A stretch of 64,000 bases of DNA from Bradyrhizobium sp. 138 (lineage in GTDB: Bacteria > Pseudomonadota > Alphaproteobacteria > Rhizobiales > Xanthobacteraceae): positions 310,001 through 374,000 of the forward strand of contig NZ_JADPKT010000063.1 in assembly GCF_023074075.1 (NCBI RefSeq), in the 5' to 3' direction. Shown here one piece after another: positions 1-9,398 of this stretch. The notes below the pieces were generated by a model that ran no database searches, had not been told where the DNA came from, and saw only the letters and a list, made by a program, of their open reading frames with translations. The position numbers were made by a program, and so were the translations under genes. How positions within the stretch are numbered: position 1 is the stretch's first letter; each line of letters begins with the position of its first letter.

Positions 1-99
1 CGACAGCGCAACGGAACCGCCGCTCGCGCGCGCGAGCATGTTCCGCGCGAAGCGGTTCATGACCAGCGTCGAGATACGTCTGCGTTGAGCGACCGACAC
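1..99 (-). CDS. N-terminal fragment of a probable heparinase II/III-like protein
   Basis: A minus-strand frame is open from a GTG at 99 to the window edge, giving 33 codons that begin MSVAQRRRISTLVMNRFARN. The GTG has an AAGG-type ribosome site just upstream. It lies about 120 bases downstream of rsmB on the same strand. In Bradyrhizobium and relatives, rsmB is commonly followed by a heparinase II/III family gene and then purH, so I infer that identity from context. The visible 33 residues contain no catalytic domain and could belong to another protein. Confidence 0.4.
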   Translation of the reverse strand, partial: MSVAQRRRISTLVMNRFARNMLARASGGSVALS

Positions 100-217
100 G
101 CCTTGCCTTGAAGGGGAGAGGATTAGCGACGAATCCCTATTAATCCCAAAATCGGCCGTCTGACACCACCTTGAACGTGTGCGAATCAGCGTCGGGGTCG
201 CAAAATCCGGTGCAAAA

Positions 218-1564
218 TCAGGATTTAACGAGCCGGGCCGCAAAAAATCCGTCGAGCCCGCCGAGCTTGGGATCGGCGTTCGGCAGATGGCTGGGCAAAG
301 TGCGCAGGTCGCCCTCGGCGGTGATGATTTCGTCGAGGCCCGCGACCTCCGACGCCGCGATCGGGACGCGGCAAAGCGCAGGCTCGGCCGCCAGCAGCGT
401 CGTCACGGCCTGCTCGCCTTCCTCGGGTTCCAGCGAGCAGGTGCAATAGACCAGCGTCCCGCCAGGCTTGAGCAACGATACCGATTTTCGCAGCAGCCGC
501 TGCTGGAGCGCGGTCAGGGCGGCGATGTCGGATTCCTGCCGCAGCCACGCCACGTCGGGATGACGCCGGATCGTGCCGGTCGAGGTGCAGGGCGCATCGA
601 TCAAGATGCCGTCGAAACCCTCGGCAGGGCCGGCCCACTCCACGGCGTCAGCGACGACAGTCTCGGCCTGGAGCGACAGCCGCGCCAGGTTTTCGCGCAG
701 CCGCGCCACCCGGGCCGGCGAACGGTCGATCGCCGTGACATGCGCGCCTGATTGCGCCAGTTGTGCGGTCTTGCCGCCGGGAGCGGCGCAGAGATCGGCG
801 ATGGATTTGCCTTTAATGTCGCCGAACAGCCGGGCGGGCAGCGCGGCGGCGGCATCCTGCACCCACCATTGTCCTTCGGCGAAGCCGGGCAGCATGGTCA
901 CCGAGCCGTGCAGCAGCATCCGCACCGTCCCGGTCGGCAGCGTCTCGCCATGCAGGCGGCTCGCCCATTGCGCGGCATCCGACTTCACGGTGAGATCGAG
1001 CGAGGGCTCATGGCCGAGCGCCAGCGCCATGTCTCGTGCGGTCGCCTCGCCATAATGCGCGCTCCAGCGCGCGAGAAGCCAAGGCGGCAGGTCCAGCGAT
1101 TGCGTGGCGACCTCCTCGACCAGCGCCTTGCCCTCGCGCGCGCAGCGGCGCAGCACGGCATTGACGAGGCCGGCATAGCGCGCAGCGCGCCGGTCGGATT
1201 GCACCAGGCGAACGGAGAGGTCGACGGCGGCGTGGTCGGGTACGTCCATCCAGAGGATCTGCGCCGCACCGATCAGCAGCGCGCTCTGCGCGCGCGGCGC
1301 GTCGGAGGGAATGCCCTTGTCGAGCAGGAGGGAGAGAACATGGCCGAGCGTGCCGAGCCGGCGCAGCACGGTGGCGACCAAGCGCCGCATCAGCGCGCGG
1401 TCACGGTCGGCCAGCGTCTTCAGTCCGGGATGGGCACCGCTGCCGTCGAGTTGATCGTCAAGCGTGCGGTGCTTGTGCAGCACGCCGTCGACGATGTCGG
1501 CGGCAATCCGTCGCGCCGCAAGACCGGGCACTTCGGACGGAGGGGCGAAACGTTGAGATGGCAT
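218..1564 (-). CDS. rsmB: 16S rRNA (cytosine-C5) methyltransferase, RsmB/NOL1/NOP2/Sun family
   Basis: This is an S-adenosylmethionine-dependent methyltransferase of the RsmB type, which makes m5C in 16S rRNA. The N-terminal third is a NusB-like RNA-binding helical domain. The C-terminal Rossmann domain has the AdoMet loop ADLCAAPGGKT, the DAPCTSTGT motif and the YCTCSLEPEEGE motif, so both cysteines used in catalysis and product release are present. I start at the ATG at 1564 (MPSQRFAPPSEV, 448 aa). An upstream in-frame start at 1627 would add 21 residues that do not resemble the family. It is transcribed toward the probable heparinase gene. Confidence 0.93.
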   Translation of the reverse strand: MPSQRFAPPSEVPGLAARRIAADIVDGVLHKHRTLDDQLDGSGAHPGLKTLADRDRALMRRLVATVLRRLGTLGHVLSLLLDKGIPSDAPRAQSALLIGAAQILWMDVPDHAAVDLSVRLVQSDRRAARYAGLVNAVLRRCAREGKALVEEVATQSLDLPPWLLARWSAHYGEATARDMALALGHEPSLDLTVKSDAAQWASRLHGETLPTGTVRMLLHGSVTMLPGFAEGQWWVQDAAAALPARLFGDIKGKSIADLCAAPGGKTAQLAQSGAHVTAIDRSPARVARLRENLARLSLQAETVVADAVEWAGPAEGFDGILIDAPCTSTGTIRRHPDVAWLRQESDIAALTALQQRLLRKSVSLLKPGGTLVYCTCSLEPEEGEQAVTTLLAAEPALCRVPIAASEVAGLDEIITAEGDLRTLPSHLPNADPKLGGLDGFFAARLVKS

Positions 1565-1753
1565 GCGGAAGCAAGGTTCTGAACAGCGGCAGTTCCGCCG
1601 CAATGGGCGCATGCCTTGAGAACCCAATCTCTGGCACGCGAATATGCCAAATGTAAGAATCGCTTCCGGCTTTTTCAGCCCTTCCGGGGCCGATTTCAGG
1701 AATGCGTTATTGGACGTCGCGTTGTCCCTCGTCCTGCGCTAGAAAGCCACGCG

Positions 1754-1954
1754 ATGAGTGACCAGCCGCCCATTCCCGATCGCAAGCCGCTCACGCCGGC
1801 CGCCCAGCGCGCGCTGGCCGAAGCCGAGGCGCGCCGGCAGGCCGCCGCCGAGGCCAAGGATGACGCCAAGGCCAAGGAGTTGCAGGGACCGAAGGGCCCG
1901 GAGCCCACCCGCTACGGCGATTGGGAGCGCAAGGGCATCGCCTCCGACTTCTGA
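1754..1954 (+). CDS. DUF1674 protein (SDHAF4-like succinate dehydrogenase assembly factor)
   Basis: This 66-residue protein has a charged, Ala-rich helical N-terminus and ends in the conserved DUF1674 tail, GPEPTRYGDWERKGIASDF. The family includes SDHAF4, which assists flavinylation and assembly of succinate dehydrogenase. That role in this bacterium is inferred from family membership. The ATG at 1754 is chosen because the conserved part begins right after it; the longer in-frame extension from 1616 looks random and runs into the promoter region of rsmB. It is convergent with cysNC, 39 bases away. Confidence 0.82.
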   Translation: MSDQPPIPDRKPLTPAAQRALAEAEARRQAAAEAKDDAKAKELQGPKGPEPTRYGDWERKGIASDF

Positions 1955-1993
1955 GGCCTCCGCCGCCATGGCGGATCGTATCTATCCCGGCCG

Positions 1994-3889
1994 CTACAGA
2001 TGGTGATTGTCCCTGAGATAGCGGATGACGTGCTCGCAAGCCGCGTCGGTCGACAGCTCGGAAGTGTCGATGGTGATCTCCGGGGCTTGCGGCCTCTCAT
2101 AGGGATCGTCGATGCCGGTGAACGCCGGCAATTCACCGGCCCGTGCCTTGCGATACAGTCCCTTGGGATCGCGGCGCTCGCATTCGGCGAGCGGGGTCGC
2201 GACATGGATCTCGATGAACTCACCCGCTTCGACCCGCTGGCGCGCCAGCTCGCGCTCGCTGCGGAACGGCGAGATCAGCGCCACCAGCGCGATCATGCCG
2301 GCGTCGACGAACAGCGCCGCGATCTCCGCGGCACGCCGGACGTTCTCCGCCCTGTCTGCGTTGGAGAAGCCGAGGTCGCGGTTGATGCCGTGGCGAAGAT
2401 TGTCGCCGTCGAGCAGCGCGGCGTGGCGGCCGAGTTCGGCAAGCCTGCGGTCGACGAGATCGGCGATCGTCGATTTGCCCGCACCGCTCAGCCCCGTGAA
2501 CCAGAGCACGCAGGGCCGTTGCTGCTTCAGCCGCGCTCGCACTGATTTGTCGACGGCAAGTTGCTGCCAATGAATGTTGGTGGCGCGGCGGAGCGAAAGG
2601 TCGATCATTCCCGCCGCGGCCGTGCGGTGGCTGATCGGATCGATGAGAATGAAGCTGCCCATGTCGCGGTCGTCGCGATAGGCCTCGAACACCAGCGCCC
2701 GGTCGAGGCTGAGATGGGCATAACCGATCTGGTTGGCGTCGAGCGTGGTGGCGCTTTCCTGTGCCATGGTGTCGATGGCGATGCGATGCTTGAGCGTCGT
2801 GATGACCGCGCCGGTCGAGGCCGTGCCGCATTTGAGGAGATAGCGCCGGCCCGCGACCATGGCTTCGTCATCGAACCAGACGAGATGAGCGGCAAGCTGA
2901 TCCGAGACCTCAGGTGCGGCTCCCGCCGTCAGCACGTCGCCGCGGCTGACGTCGATCTCGTCGGTCAATGTGAGCGTGACCGATTCGCCCGCCGCAGCTC
3001 GATCGCGCTCGCCGCCGGGTGCGAGAATGCGTGCGACGCGCGTCTGACGGCCCGAGGGCTGCACGGCAATGGCCTCGCCGATCGCGATCGTGCCGCTGGC
3101 GATCCGCCCGCAGAAGCCGCGAAACTCCGCGTTCGGCCGGTTGACCCATTGCACCGGCAGCCGGAACGGCCGCTGCGAGACGTCGCCGGAAACGTCGACC
3201 GATTCCAGATAGGCCGTGACGGTCGGCCCGGTGTACCAGGGCATCCGCGCGCTCACTGCCACGATGTTGTCGCCGTCGGGCGCCACGACCGGGATGCACT
3301 GCACCTGAGAGATTCCGAGCTGTCCGGCCAGGGTCAGATATTCGGCGGTGATCGACGCGAAGCGGTCTCCGTCGAATCCGATCAGGTCCATCTTGTTCAC
3401 GGCAAGCACGACGTGGCGAATGCCGAGCAGCGACAGGATGTGGCTATGGCGCCGCGTCTGCGTAATCACGCCCTTTCGGGCATCGACCAGCACCACCGCG
3501 AGATCGGCGTTGGAGGCGCCGGTCGCCATGTTGCGGGTATATTGCGCATGCCCTGGTGTGTCGGCAACGATGAAGCGGCGCAGCTTGGTGGCAAAGAAGC
3601 GGTAGGCGACGTCGATCGTGATGCCCTGCTCACGCTCTGCCTGCAAGCCGTCGACCAGCAGCGCGAAATCGAGATCGCCGCCGGTGGTGCCGACCGTCCG
3701 GCTCTCGGACGCCAGCGCGTCGAGCTGATCGTCGAGCAACGTCTTGGAATCGTACAGCAGCCGGCCGACCAGCGTGCTCTTGCCGTCGTCGACGCTGCCG
3801 CAAGTGACGAAACGCAGGGTCGGGCGATCATCCTGATCCAGCCGCGGCGCATCGGAGGCGGCGATCGTGGGAGCCTCGTGATAGGACAT
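1994..3889 (-). CDS. cysNC: Bifunctional sulfate adenylyltransferase large subunit / adenylylsulfate kinase (CysN-CysC)
   Basis: This fusion makes APS, using GTP hydrolysis by the CysN half, and then phosphorylates APS to PAPS with the CysC half. Of 631 residues, the first ~450 are an elongation-factor-like GTPase: G1 loop GSVDDGKS at 31-38, DTPGH at 110-114, NKMD at 165-168. The APS kinase starts near 455, with its P-loop GLSGAGKS at 466-473. The start ATG (3889) shares one base with the cysD stop (TGATG), so translation is probably coupled. Making PAPS in a cluster with a sulfotransferase points to sulfate transfer rather than only cysteine synthesis, as in rhizobial NodPQ. Confidence 0.95.
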   Translation of the reverse strand: MSYHEAPTIAASDAPRLDQDDRPTLRFVTCGSVDDGKSTLVGRLLYDSKTLLDDQLDALASESRTVGTTGGDLDFALLVDGLQAEREQGITIDVAYRFFATKLRRFIVADTPGHAQYTRNMATGASNADLAVVLVDARKGVITQTRRHSHILSLLGIRHVVLAVNKMDLIGFDGDRFASITAEYLTLAGQLGISQVQCIPVVAPDGDNIVAVSARMPWYTGPTVTAYLESVDVSGDVSQRPFRLPVQWVNRPNAEFRGFCGRIASGTIAIGEAIAVQPSGRQTRVARILAPGGERDRAAAGESVTLTLTDEIDVSRGDVLTAGAAPEVSDQLAAHLVWFDDEAMVAGRRYLLKCGTASTGAVITTLKHRIAIDTMAQESATTLDANQIGYAHLSLDRALVFEAYRDDRDMGSFILIDPISHRTAAAGMIDLSLRRATNIHWQQLAVDKSVRARLKQQRPCVLWFTGLSGAGKSTIADLVDRRLAELGRHAALLDGDNLRHGINRDLGFSNADRAENVRRAAEIAALFVDAGMIALVALISPFRSERELARQRVEAGEFIEIHVATPLAECERRDPKGLYRKARAGELPAFTGIDDPYERPQAPEITIDTSELSTDAACEHVIRYLRDNHHL

Positions 3890-4860
3890 CAGAAGTAGCC
3901 TTCCGCTTTCTTGCGCTCCATCGATGCGGGACTGTCCCGGTCGATCATGCGTCCCTGCCGTTCGGATGTGCGCGAGGCCATCATCTCCCGCACGATCTCG
4001 GGAAGGGTTGCCGCCGTCGACACCGTGGCGCCGCTGAGCGGATAGCAGCCCAGGGTACGAAATCTGACCGAACGCCACCGCGGCTCTTCGCCTGCACGCA
4101 GCGGCATCCGTTCGTCGTCCACCATGATCAGCGTCCCGTCGCGCTCGACGACGGGGCGCGAAGCCGCCAGATAGAGTGGGACGATCGGGATGTCCTCGAG
4201 CAGGATGTAGTCCCAGATGTCGAGCTCGGTCCAGTTCGACAGCGGAAACACCCGCATGCTCTCGCCGGGCGCGAGCATCGTGTTGTAAAGGCTCCACAGC
4301 TCGGGGCGCTGGTTCTTCGGATCCCAGCGATGCGCCGCGCTTCGGTGCGAGAACACGCGCTCCTTGGCGCGCGACTTCTCCTCGTCGCGGCGCGCGCCCC
4401 CGATCGCGGCGTCGAAGCCGTGATGGTCGAGCGCCTGCCGTAACGCCTGCGTCTTCATGACGTCGGTGTAGCGGGCCGAGCCGTGGGTGAAGGGGTCGAT
4501 GCCCTGGCTCAATCCGTCATTGTTGGTATGGACGATCAGATCGATACCGAGTTCGCGCGCGCGGCGGTCACGAAACGCGATCATCTCGCGAAACTTCCAG
4601 GTCGTATCGACGTGCAGCAGTGGAAACGGCGGCTTGCCGGGATGAAATGCCTTCATCGCCAGATGCAGCAGCACCGAAGAGTCCTTGCCGATGGAGTACA
4701 GCATGACCGGCTTGCGGAATTCGGCCGCGGTCTCCCGGAGGATATGGATGCTTTCCGCCTCCAGTCGTCGAAGATGGCTGGCGGCGTGAAGCTGCTCGAC
4801 ACCCGTTCTTTCAGCGAGGACGGGTTCGGCAGTTATGGGAATGTCCAGCATGCTGATCAC
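3889..4860 (-). CDS. cysD: Sulfate adenylyltransferase small subunit (CysD)
   Basis: CysD is the catalytic ATP sulfurylase subunit that forms a complex with CysN and adenylates sulfate to APS. The PP-loop SIGKDSS lies near residues 56-62, and the family strings GGARRDEEKSRAKER and NWTELDIWDYI are present. At 323 residues it has a few more at the N-terminus than usual. The first in-frame start is a GTG at 4860 that forms a GTGA overlap with the upstream sulfotransferase stop; an ATG at 4851 is an alternative. It is the middle gene of a three-gene overlapping operon. Confidence 0.95.
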   Translation of the reverse strand: MISMLDIPITAEPVLAERTGVEQLHAASHLRRLEAESIHILRETAAEFRKPVMLYSIGKDSSVLLHLAMKAFHPGKPPFPLLHVDTTWKFREMIAFRDRRARELGIDLIVHTNNDGLSQGIDPFTHGSARYTDVMKTQALRQALDHHGFDAAIGGARRDEEKSRAKERVFSHRSAAHRWDPKNQRPELWSLYNTMLAPGESMRVFPLSNWTELDIWDYILLEDIPIVPLYLAASRPVVERDGTLIMVDDERMPLRAGEEPRWRSVRFRTLGCYPLSGATVSTAATLPEIVREMMASRTSERQGRMIDRDSPASMERKKAEGYF

Positions 4861-5918
4861 GCGGCCTCAGCGAACCAGTCGCCGAACAGGTGCGCCGACA
4901 TTGCCGCATTCAGGCCGAGATCGCGAACGCACGCCGCGACCGAGGCTCGATAGGCGTCATTGACCCCGCAGCGCTCCAGAATCTCCAGCTGAGCTTCGCT
5001 CACCGAGGCCGTCGCACGACACTGGTAGCGATAGGCGCTATCGGAGGTGTGCAGATTGGGCACCTTGTAGATCATCGCTTCGCTCGGGAAGATGACGCGC
5101 GCGTTGTTCGCTTGCGCGTCCCCCGGTTCCCGCCATGACGTCACGGCGTTCTCGGTAAAGCTGCTCGAAAGGCCGAGGCGGTCGAACAAGACGCGCACCG
5201 ACGACAGAGCCTCCTTGCTCACCTCGTAGACGTAGTGAGTAACGGCAACGCCCTGCTGCCGGGCGTAACTTGCGACGCGGGCCGCGCTGAGCGCGGCGAC
5301 GACATAGTGCCGCAGCAACGTCTCTTCAGGCGCGCGCGAGATCAGCTTCTCGAGCCACGACGCCAGCGAGCTCGTCGGCTCGCGGTCGAGCATGATGAGA
5401 TGCAGGCGGTGCCGCGGATAGCCCGCGTCGATCAAGAGCTGCAGCGGATTGAACAGGCTCTCGGCGAGCACGTAGGGCCCGATCGTTTCCTTGCTGAAGA
5501 TGTGCGGCTCGTCGGTTGCCGAGGGGATGACCCAGGGCGTCAGCGGACGTCCAACGAGCGCTTCGCGCAAGATCGCCTTCAGCGGCTGATAATATGAAGG
5601 CATGCCGGTCATGCCGAACAGATTGCTGAGCGCGGTTGATCCCACCCTGGCTTTGCCGCATGCGAAATAGAGCATCGGAAAGTCTTGCGCGGGGCGACGC
5701 AGGAAATCTTCTGCGAGGCAGTCCGTCACTTCGCGCATCAACGTCGCGAGGGTGACGGCTCTGGTCTGGAATTCGCCAACTGGCGACAACAGCATGGTGT
5801 CGAGGGAATTATGCTGCTGCCGAACGAGATCGGCCATTCGTTCGAGCGAATCGGCTGAAGTTGCGTCGATGTTCATGTCGGGGGCCCACTGCAGGGAGTT
5901 CCACGAGCAATTGCTCAT
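4857..5918 (-). CDS. Sulfotransferase family protein (PAPS-dependent), first gene of the sulfation operon
   Basis: I assign this as a PAPS-dependent sulfotransferase. The sequence CGKARVGSTALSNLFG (about residues 87-102) fits the 5'-phosphosulfate loop, and LDREPTSSLASWLEKL (about 177-192) fits the 3'-phosphate-binding Arg/Ser segment. Its stop overlaps the cysD start by four bases, so enzyme and PAPS supply are made together. The acceptor (LPS, capsule, Nod factor or lipid) cannot be read from sequence. I see no strong similarity to NodH. The start may be 5918 or the ATG at 5876 (MNIDATSADSL); neither has a strong ribosome site. A 12-base perfect palindrome, GAGCAATTGCTC, spans the first codons (5905-5916). 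Confidence 0.72.
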   Translation of the reverse strand: MSNCSWNSLQWAPDMNIDATSADSLERMADLVRQQHNSLDTMLLSPVGEFQTRAVTLATLMREVTDCLAEDFLRRPAQDFPMLYFACGKARVGSTALSNLFGMTGMPSYYQPLKAILREALVGRPLTPWVIPSATDEPHIFSKETIGPYVLAESLFNPLQLLIDAGYPRHRLHLIMLDREPTSSLASWLEKLISRAPEETLLRHYVVAALSAARVASYARQQGVAVTHYVYEVSKEALSSVRVLFDRLGLSSSFTENAVTSWREPGDAQANNARVIFPSEAMIYKVPNLHTSDSAYRYQCRATASVSEAQLEILERCGVNDAYRASVAACVRDLGLNAAMSAHLFGDWFAEAA

Positions 5919-6028
5919 GTGGTAATTTCCAACCTACAGTTGCTGACGGTGCCGAACAACTCCGGGGAATCCCGGAGGCGCTATCCCATCTGCAACGAGC
6001 ATCGGAGATATATTGCTGCTTTGCAGAT

Positions 6029-7747
6029 TCATGCCGCGCGCACGGTGTTGAGGAACTTCGCCACTTCCGTCTTCAAGAGGCTGCTTTCGCTCGACAGCGA
6101 GCGCGCTGATGCCAAGACCTGCCCCGATGCAGCGCCGGTGGCGCTCGCGCCATGACTGACCTGGGCGATCTTGTCCGCGACTTCGACGGTTCCCTTGGCG
6201 GCTTCGCTGACGTTTCGCGCAATCTCGGCTGTCGCTGCACCCTGCTCTTCGATCGTTGCAGCAATAGTCGTTGAAATGTCCGAGATACGGGCGATGGTCG
6301 CGCCGATCTCCTTGATCGCTCCGACGGAGTCCTCGGTTGCCGATTGCATGCCGGCGATCTGCGTGCTGATTTCCTCGGTCGCTCGCGCGGTTTGCGCCGC
6401 GAGCGCTTTGACCTCGCTCGCCACGACCGCAAAGCCGCGGCCGGATTCGCCGGCGCGCGCCGCCTCGATCGTTGCGTTCAGCGCCAGGAGATTGGTCTGT
6501 TCGGCAATTGCAGTGATCAACTTGACGACATCGCCAATTCGGCCCGCCGCCTTGAGCAGTTCATTGATCCTGACGTCGGTGCGCTCGGCCTGCTTGACCG
6601 CTTCGCCGGCGATGCGGCTGGAATCGTGGACTTGGCGGCTGATCTCGACGACCGACGTGCTCATTTCCTCGGCGGCGGACGCCACGGCTCCGACATTGGT
6701 CGATGCCTCCTCCGAGGCCGCCGCGACCATGCCGGAGAGCTGCTGAGTCTCTTCCGCGGTTCCCGACAGCGTGCCGGCGGCAGCCTCGAGCTGTTGGGAG
6801 GCCGCGGACACGGAATCGATGATGCCGCCGACCGCGGCTTCGAACACGCCGGCGAGCTTGGTCATCTCCGCCTTGCGCTGAGCGACCGCAGCGGCTTCCT
6901 GATTTTTCTGCTCGGCTTCCATCTGCTCGATACGGATCAGGTTTTCCTTGAAGGTCTGCGCCGCGCGAGCGTTGTCGCCGACTTCGTCGCCACGGCGGGT
7001 ATAAGGGATCTCGACCGCCTTGTTGCCGTTGGCGAGGTGGAGCAGCACGTCGCCGATGCGCCGGATCGGTCGGGCGATGTTCAACACGGAAAAGACGGCG
7101 GACCCGATCAACGTCAGGACGACGAATACGCCGACGATCAATGCGAAGTTGGCGACGCGATCCAGTTCGGCGAGCATCTCACCCTTGCGGCGCGCGGCGA
7201 ATTCGTTGGCTACGCCGACCAGATCGTCGATGCGTTTGCTGACTTCCAGGGCTGCTGGACGCATACGCTCGGCGAGAATGCCTGCTCTTGTCGCTTCGGC
7301 CGCAGTCCGGGCGCTGCCGGCCGCGGCGCCGATGACGGTCTTCTGCGCCCCGGCCAGTTCAATGCCACTGGCCAGATACGCATCGACGAATTTCTTGGTC
7401 TCACGATAGGCGTCCTGGGTGACCTTCCGAGTCGCCCGGTCCGTCGCGGCGTCGATTTCCACACCGGCTTCGCTCGCGCGGGTCCGGAGCATCTCGAGGG
7501 ACTTGTCAACCTCTCCGGTTGTCGAAGCGGAACCGATCTCGAGAGCTGCGAGCTGCGCCCGCGCCATCGCGGTCTGCGCCGCCTGCGCATTGCCCTTGTT
7601 GAGATAGTTGATCGTGACCAAGCGATTGGATTCGGCAATCGCCCGGTTGCCGAGGATCTGGTTGGTCAGCATGCCGCAGACCAGTGCAATGCTCACGCCC
7701 GTCACGATGCCGAGCTTTGTTCCAATGCGAAATCTGAATGACCCCAC
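6029..7747 (-). CDS. Methyl-accepting chemotaxis protein
   Basis: This 572-residue chemoreceptor has a first membrane helix at about 14-33, a periplasmic helical sensor region, and a second helix (VGVFVVLTLIGSAVFSVL). A HAMP linker follows, then a cytoplasmic coiled coil with the hairpin tip TAIAEQTNLLALNATIEAAR. It would couple a periplasmic signal to CheA/CheW; the ligand is unknown. The GTG at 7747 is chosen as start: GGGGAG sits six or seven bases upstream and the protein then begins MGSFRFRIGTKLG, whereas the open frame beyond it to 8011 codes for unlikely sequence. Confidence 0.93.
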   Translation of the reverse strand: MGSFRFRIGTKLGIVTGVSIALVCGMLTNQILGNRAIAESNRLVTINYLNKGNAQAAQTAMARAQLAALEIGSASTTGEVDKSLEMLRTRASEAGVEIDAATDRATRKVTQDAYRETKKFVDAYLASGIELAGAQKTVIGAAAGSARTAAEATRAGILAERMRPAALEVSKRIDDLVGVANEFAARRKGEMLAELDRVANFALIVGVFVVLTLIGSAVFSVLNIARPIRRIGDVLLHLANGNKAVEIPYTRRGDEVGDNARAAQTFKENLIRIEQMEAEQKNQEAAAVAQRKAEMTKLAGVFEAAVGGIIDSVSAASQQLEAAAGTLSGTAEETQQLSGMVAAASEEASTNVGAVASAAEEMSTSVVEISRQVHDSSRIAGEAVKQAERTDVRINELLKAAGRIGDVVKLITAIAEQTNLLALNATIEAARAGESGRGFAVVASEVKALAAQTARATEEISTQIAGMQSATEDSVGAIKEIGATIARISDISTTIAATIEEQGAATAEIARNVSEAAKGTVEVADKIAQVSHGASATGAASGQVLASARSLSSESSLLKTEVAKFLNTVRAA

Positions 7748-7942
7748 CGCAATCTCCCCGTGCTGCCGTGTTACACGTATTCGCAACCAATGATTGAGAT
7801 TTGGGTAATATTCGCGGAGCTCCAGTAGAACTACGGCGATGTATTCGAGAAGCGGAACTTTCCTGCATGGGCTTGCCGGTCGGCCGGTCCCTTGCGTGCG
7901 CGCTCCCGCTTGTGGGTTCCCCCGACTCAGTCCTAGCGTGAG

Positions 7943-8536
7943 GTGATGCGTTTCCAGGATCGACCAAATACCTATCGGCCGCGGTTCGGCGGCTCGCCGT
8001 TCGGTCGGCACTTCTCGGGATTGTTGCCGTGGATGTTCGTGGTTGGCGTCGTGCTAGCTGTCGTACTCGTCTTCCGCCAAGGCATGGGCTGGCTTGTTCC
8101 GCACAGCGATGGCGACCGCGCGCGGGATGCCGAGATCGTTCTCCAGCAGGCGGGTCATCCCGATGTTCGCGAGCCGGTCGATGTCATTCGCACCGTCGAC
8201 GGCGACACCTTCCTCGCGCGTGTTCGTCAGCGCGACCGCCGCGATCTCGTCGTGCGCGTTCGGCTGCGCGGCATCGATGCGCCCGAATTGAAGGCATCCT
8301 GCCAGGAAGAATTGGACAAGGCGGAAGCGGCGGCTCGCGCTTTGCGCGATCTGCTCGGCCAGGGCGGCGTGACCATCACCAATCTCGGCCCCGACAAATA
8401 CGGCCGCATTCTCGCCGACGTCGCGACCCGGCGGACCGCGAACGTTTCGGCGGCGTTGCTCGCGGGCGGTTTTGCGCGGAGCTACAATGGCGGCCATCGC
8501 GACGGCTGGTGCGCACGCAGCTGGCGCTTCTGGTAA
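7943..8536 (+). CDS. Membrane-anchored thermonuclease (SNase-like) family protein
   Basis: This 197-residue protein has one N-terminal membrane helix (about 29-46) followed by a staphylococcal-nuclease fold. The calcium/substrate segment VDGDTF, the catalytic RLRGIDAPE (matching SNase Arg35 and Glu43) and DKYGRILADV (the Arg87 position) are all present, so the site looks intact. It probably faces the periplasm as a nuclease or nucleic-acid-binding protein. Start codons GTG 7943 and ATG 7946 are adjacent and give nearly the same product. A two-way terminator follows. Confidence 0.82.
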   Translation: MMRFQDRPNTYRPRFGGSPFGRHFSGLLPWMFVVGVVLAVVLVFRQGMGWLVPHSDGDRARDAEIVLQQAGHPDVREPVDVIRTVDGDTFLARVRQRDRRDLVVRVRLRGIDAPELKASCQEELDKAEAAARALRDLLGQGGVTITNLGPDKYGRILADVATRRTANVSAALLAGGFARSYNGGHRDGWCARSWRFW

Positions 8537-8537
8537 C

Positions 8538-8570
8538 AAAAAAGCCGCGTCTTGAGACACGGCCTTTTCT
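8538..8570. terminator. Bidirectional rho-independent terminator
   Basis: GCCGCGTC (8544-8551), loop TTGA, and GACACGGC (8556-8563) form an eight-base stem with one C-A mismatch. A T-rich run follows on the plus strand and an A-rich run precedes it, which reads as T-rich on the minus strand. It sits exactly between the convergent nuclease-like and L,D-transpeptidase genes and could serve both. Confidence 0.8.
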
Positions 8571-8591
8571 TGTCGCGGCCGATCCCGGCGA

Positions 8592-9107
8592 TCAGCGCGT
8601 CACGACCACCGTCGTGCCGACGGAGACGCGGCCATAGAGATCGGTGATGTCGTCGTTGAGCATGCGGATGCAGCCATAGGACACGAAGCCGCCGATCGAA
8701 CCCGGCACGTTGGTGCCATGGATGGCGTATTCGCCGCCCGCCAGCGTCATCGCCGCGACGCCCATCGGGTTGCGCGGCGAGCCGCCGGGAATGACGTCCG
8801 GAATGCTCGGCTTGTCGCGCTTCACCTCTGCCGGCGGCGACCAGGCCGGATTTCGGTACTTCCCGTCGATGCGGGTGGTGCCGGCCCACTGCTTGCCGGA
8901 CTTGCCGACGCCGACCGGATAGCGCACCGCGTGGCCGTTATCGAGGATCAGATAGAGCCGCCGCTCGCTGGTCTTGACCACGATGGTGCCCGGTGAATAG
9001 TCGGCCAGGCGCGCCCCCACCATCTCCGGCCGCGCCTCTGCCGCCGTCGACATCAAGACCCCCGCCCCGATGGTGGCAGCCAGCGCCACCGCAACCCTCA
9101 TCGACAT
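8592..9107 (-). CDS. L,D-transpeptidase (YkuD family), exported
   Basis: This periplasmic enzyme cross-links peptidoglycan (3-3 bonds) or attaches proteins to it. The 171-residue protein has a signal peptide over about residues 1-24, then the YkuD domain with the catalytic His in IHGTN (about H130) and the Cys in SYGCIRM (about C146). The ATG at 9107 has AGGGGAAA nine bases upstream and starts MSMRVAVALAATIG; an upstream in-frame start at 9140 has no such site. It is convergent with the SNase-like gene. Confidence 0.92.
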   Translation of the reverse strand: MSMRVAVALAATIGAGVLMSTAAEARPEMVGARLADYSPGTIVVKTSERRLYLILDNGHAVRYPVGVGKSGKQWAGTTRIDGKYRNPAWSPPAEVKRDKPSIPDVIPGGSPRNPMGVAAMTLAGGEYAIHGTNVPGSIGGFVSYGCIRMLNDDITDLYGRVSVGTTVVVTR

Positions 9108-9398
9108 CGAATTTCCCCTAGCCCCGAACAGATCGGCCAAAATGACGCAGAACCGGCAATCGCGGCCTCGCCCACCTATTCTTAACCGCGCCCGTTAACC
9201 GGATGGTTTCCAAGCGCGGCCACCGAGGGCCGGCCAGCAGGGGGAACAAAGGAAATGTTCGAAATAAAGTAAATGACCAGAAAACAACACTCGGCGGGAA
9301 AGATGTGGGCGCGACCAGGTGCATCCTGACAAGAGCGTGAGGATGTGAACGGTTGTTGTTTCAGGCGGCGTGGGCGAACCCGGCACCAGCTTGTGTTT
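9108..9398. other. Non-coding stretch upstream of the L,D-transpeptidase gene
   Basis: Only short implausible frames are seen. The first ~50 bases hold the ribosome site of the transpeptidase gene, and its promoter should lie here. An AT-richer patch at about 9240-9300 may be the promoter, but I cannot point to a convincing -35/-10 pair. Confidence 0.4.

Noticed and set aside
6344..7741. 465-codon plus-strand frame opposite the chemoreceptor
   Set aside because: Shadow of the MCP gene; no signal or motif in the product.
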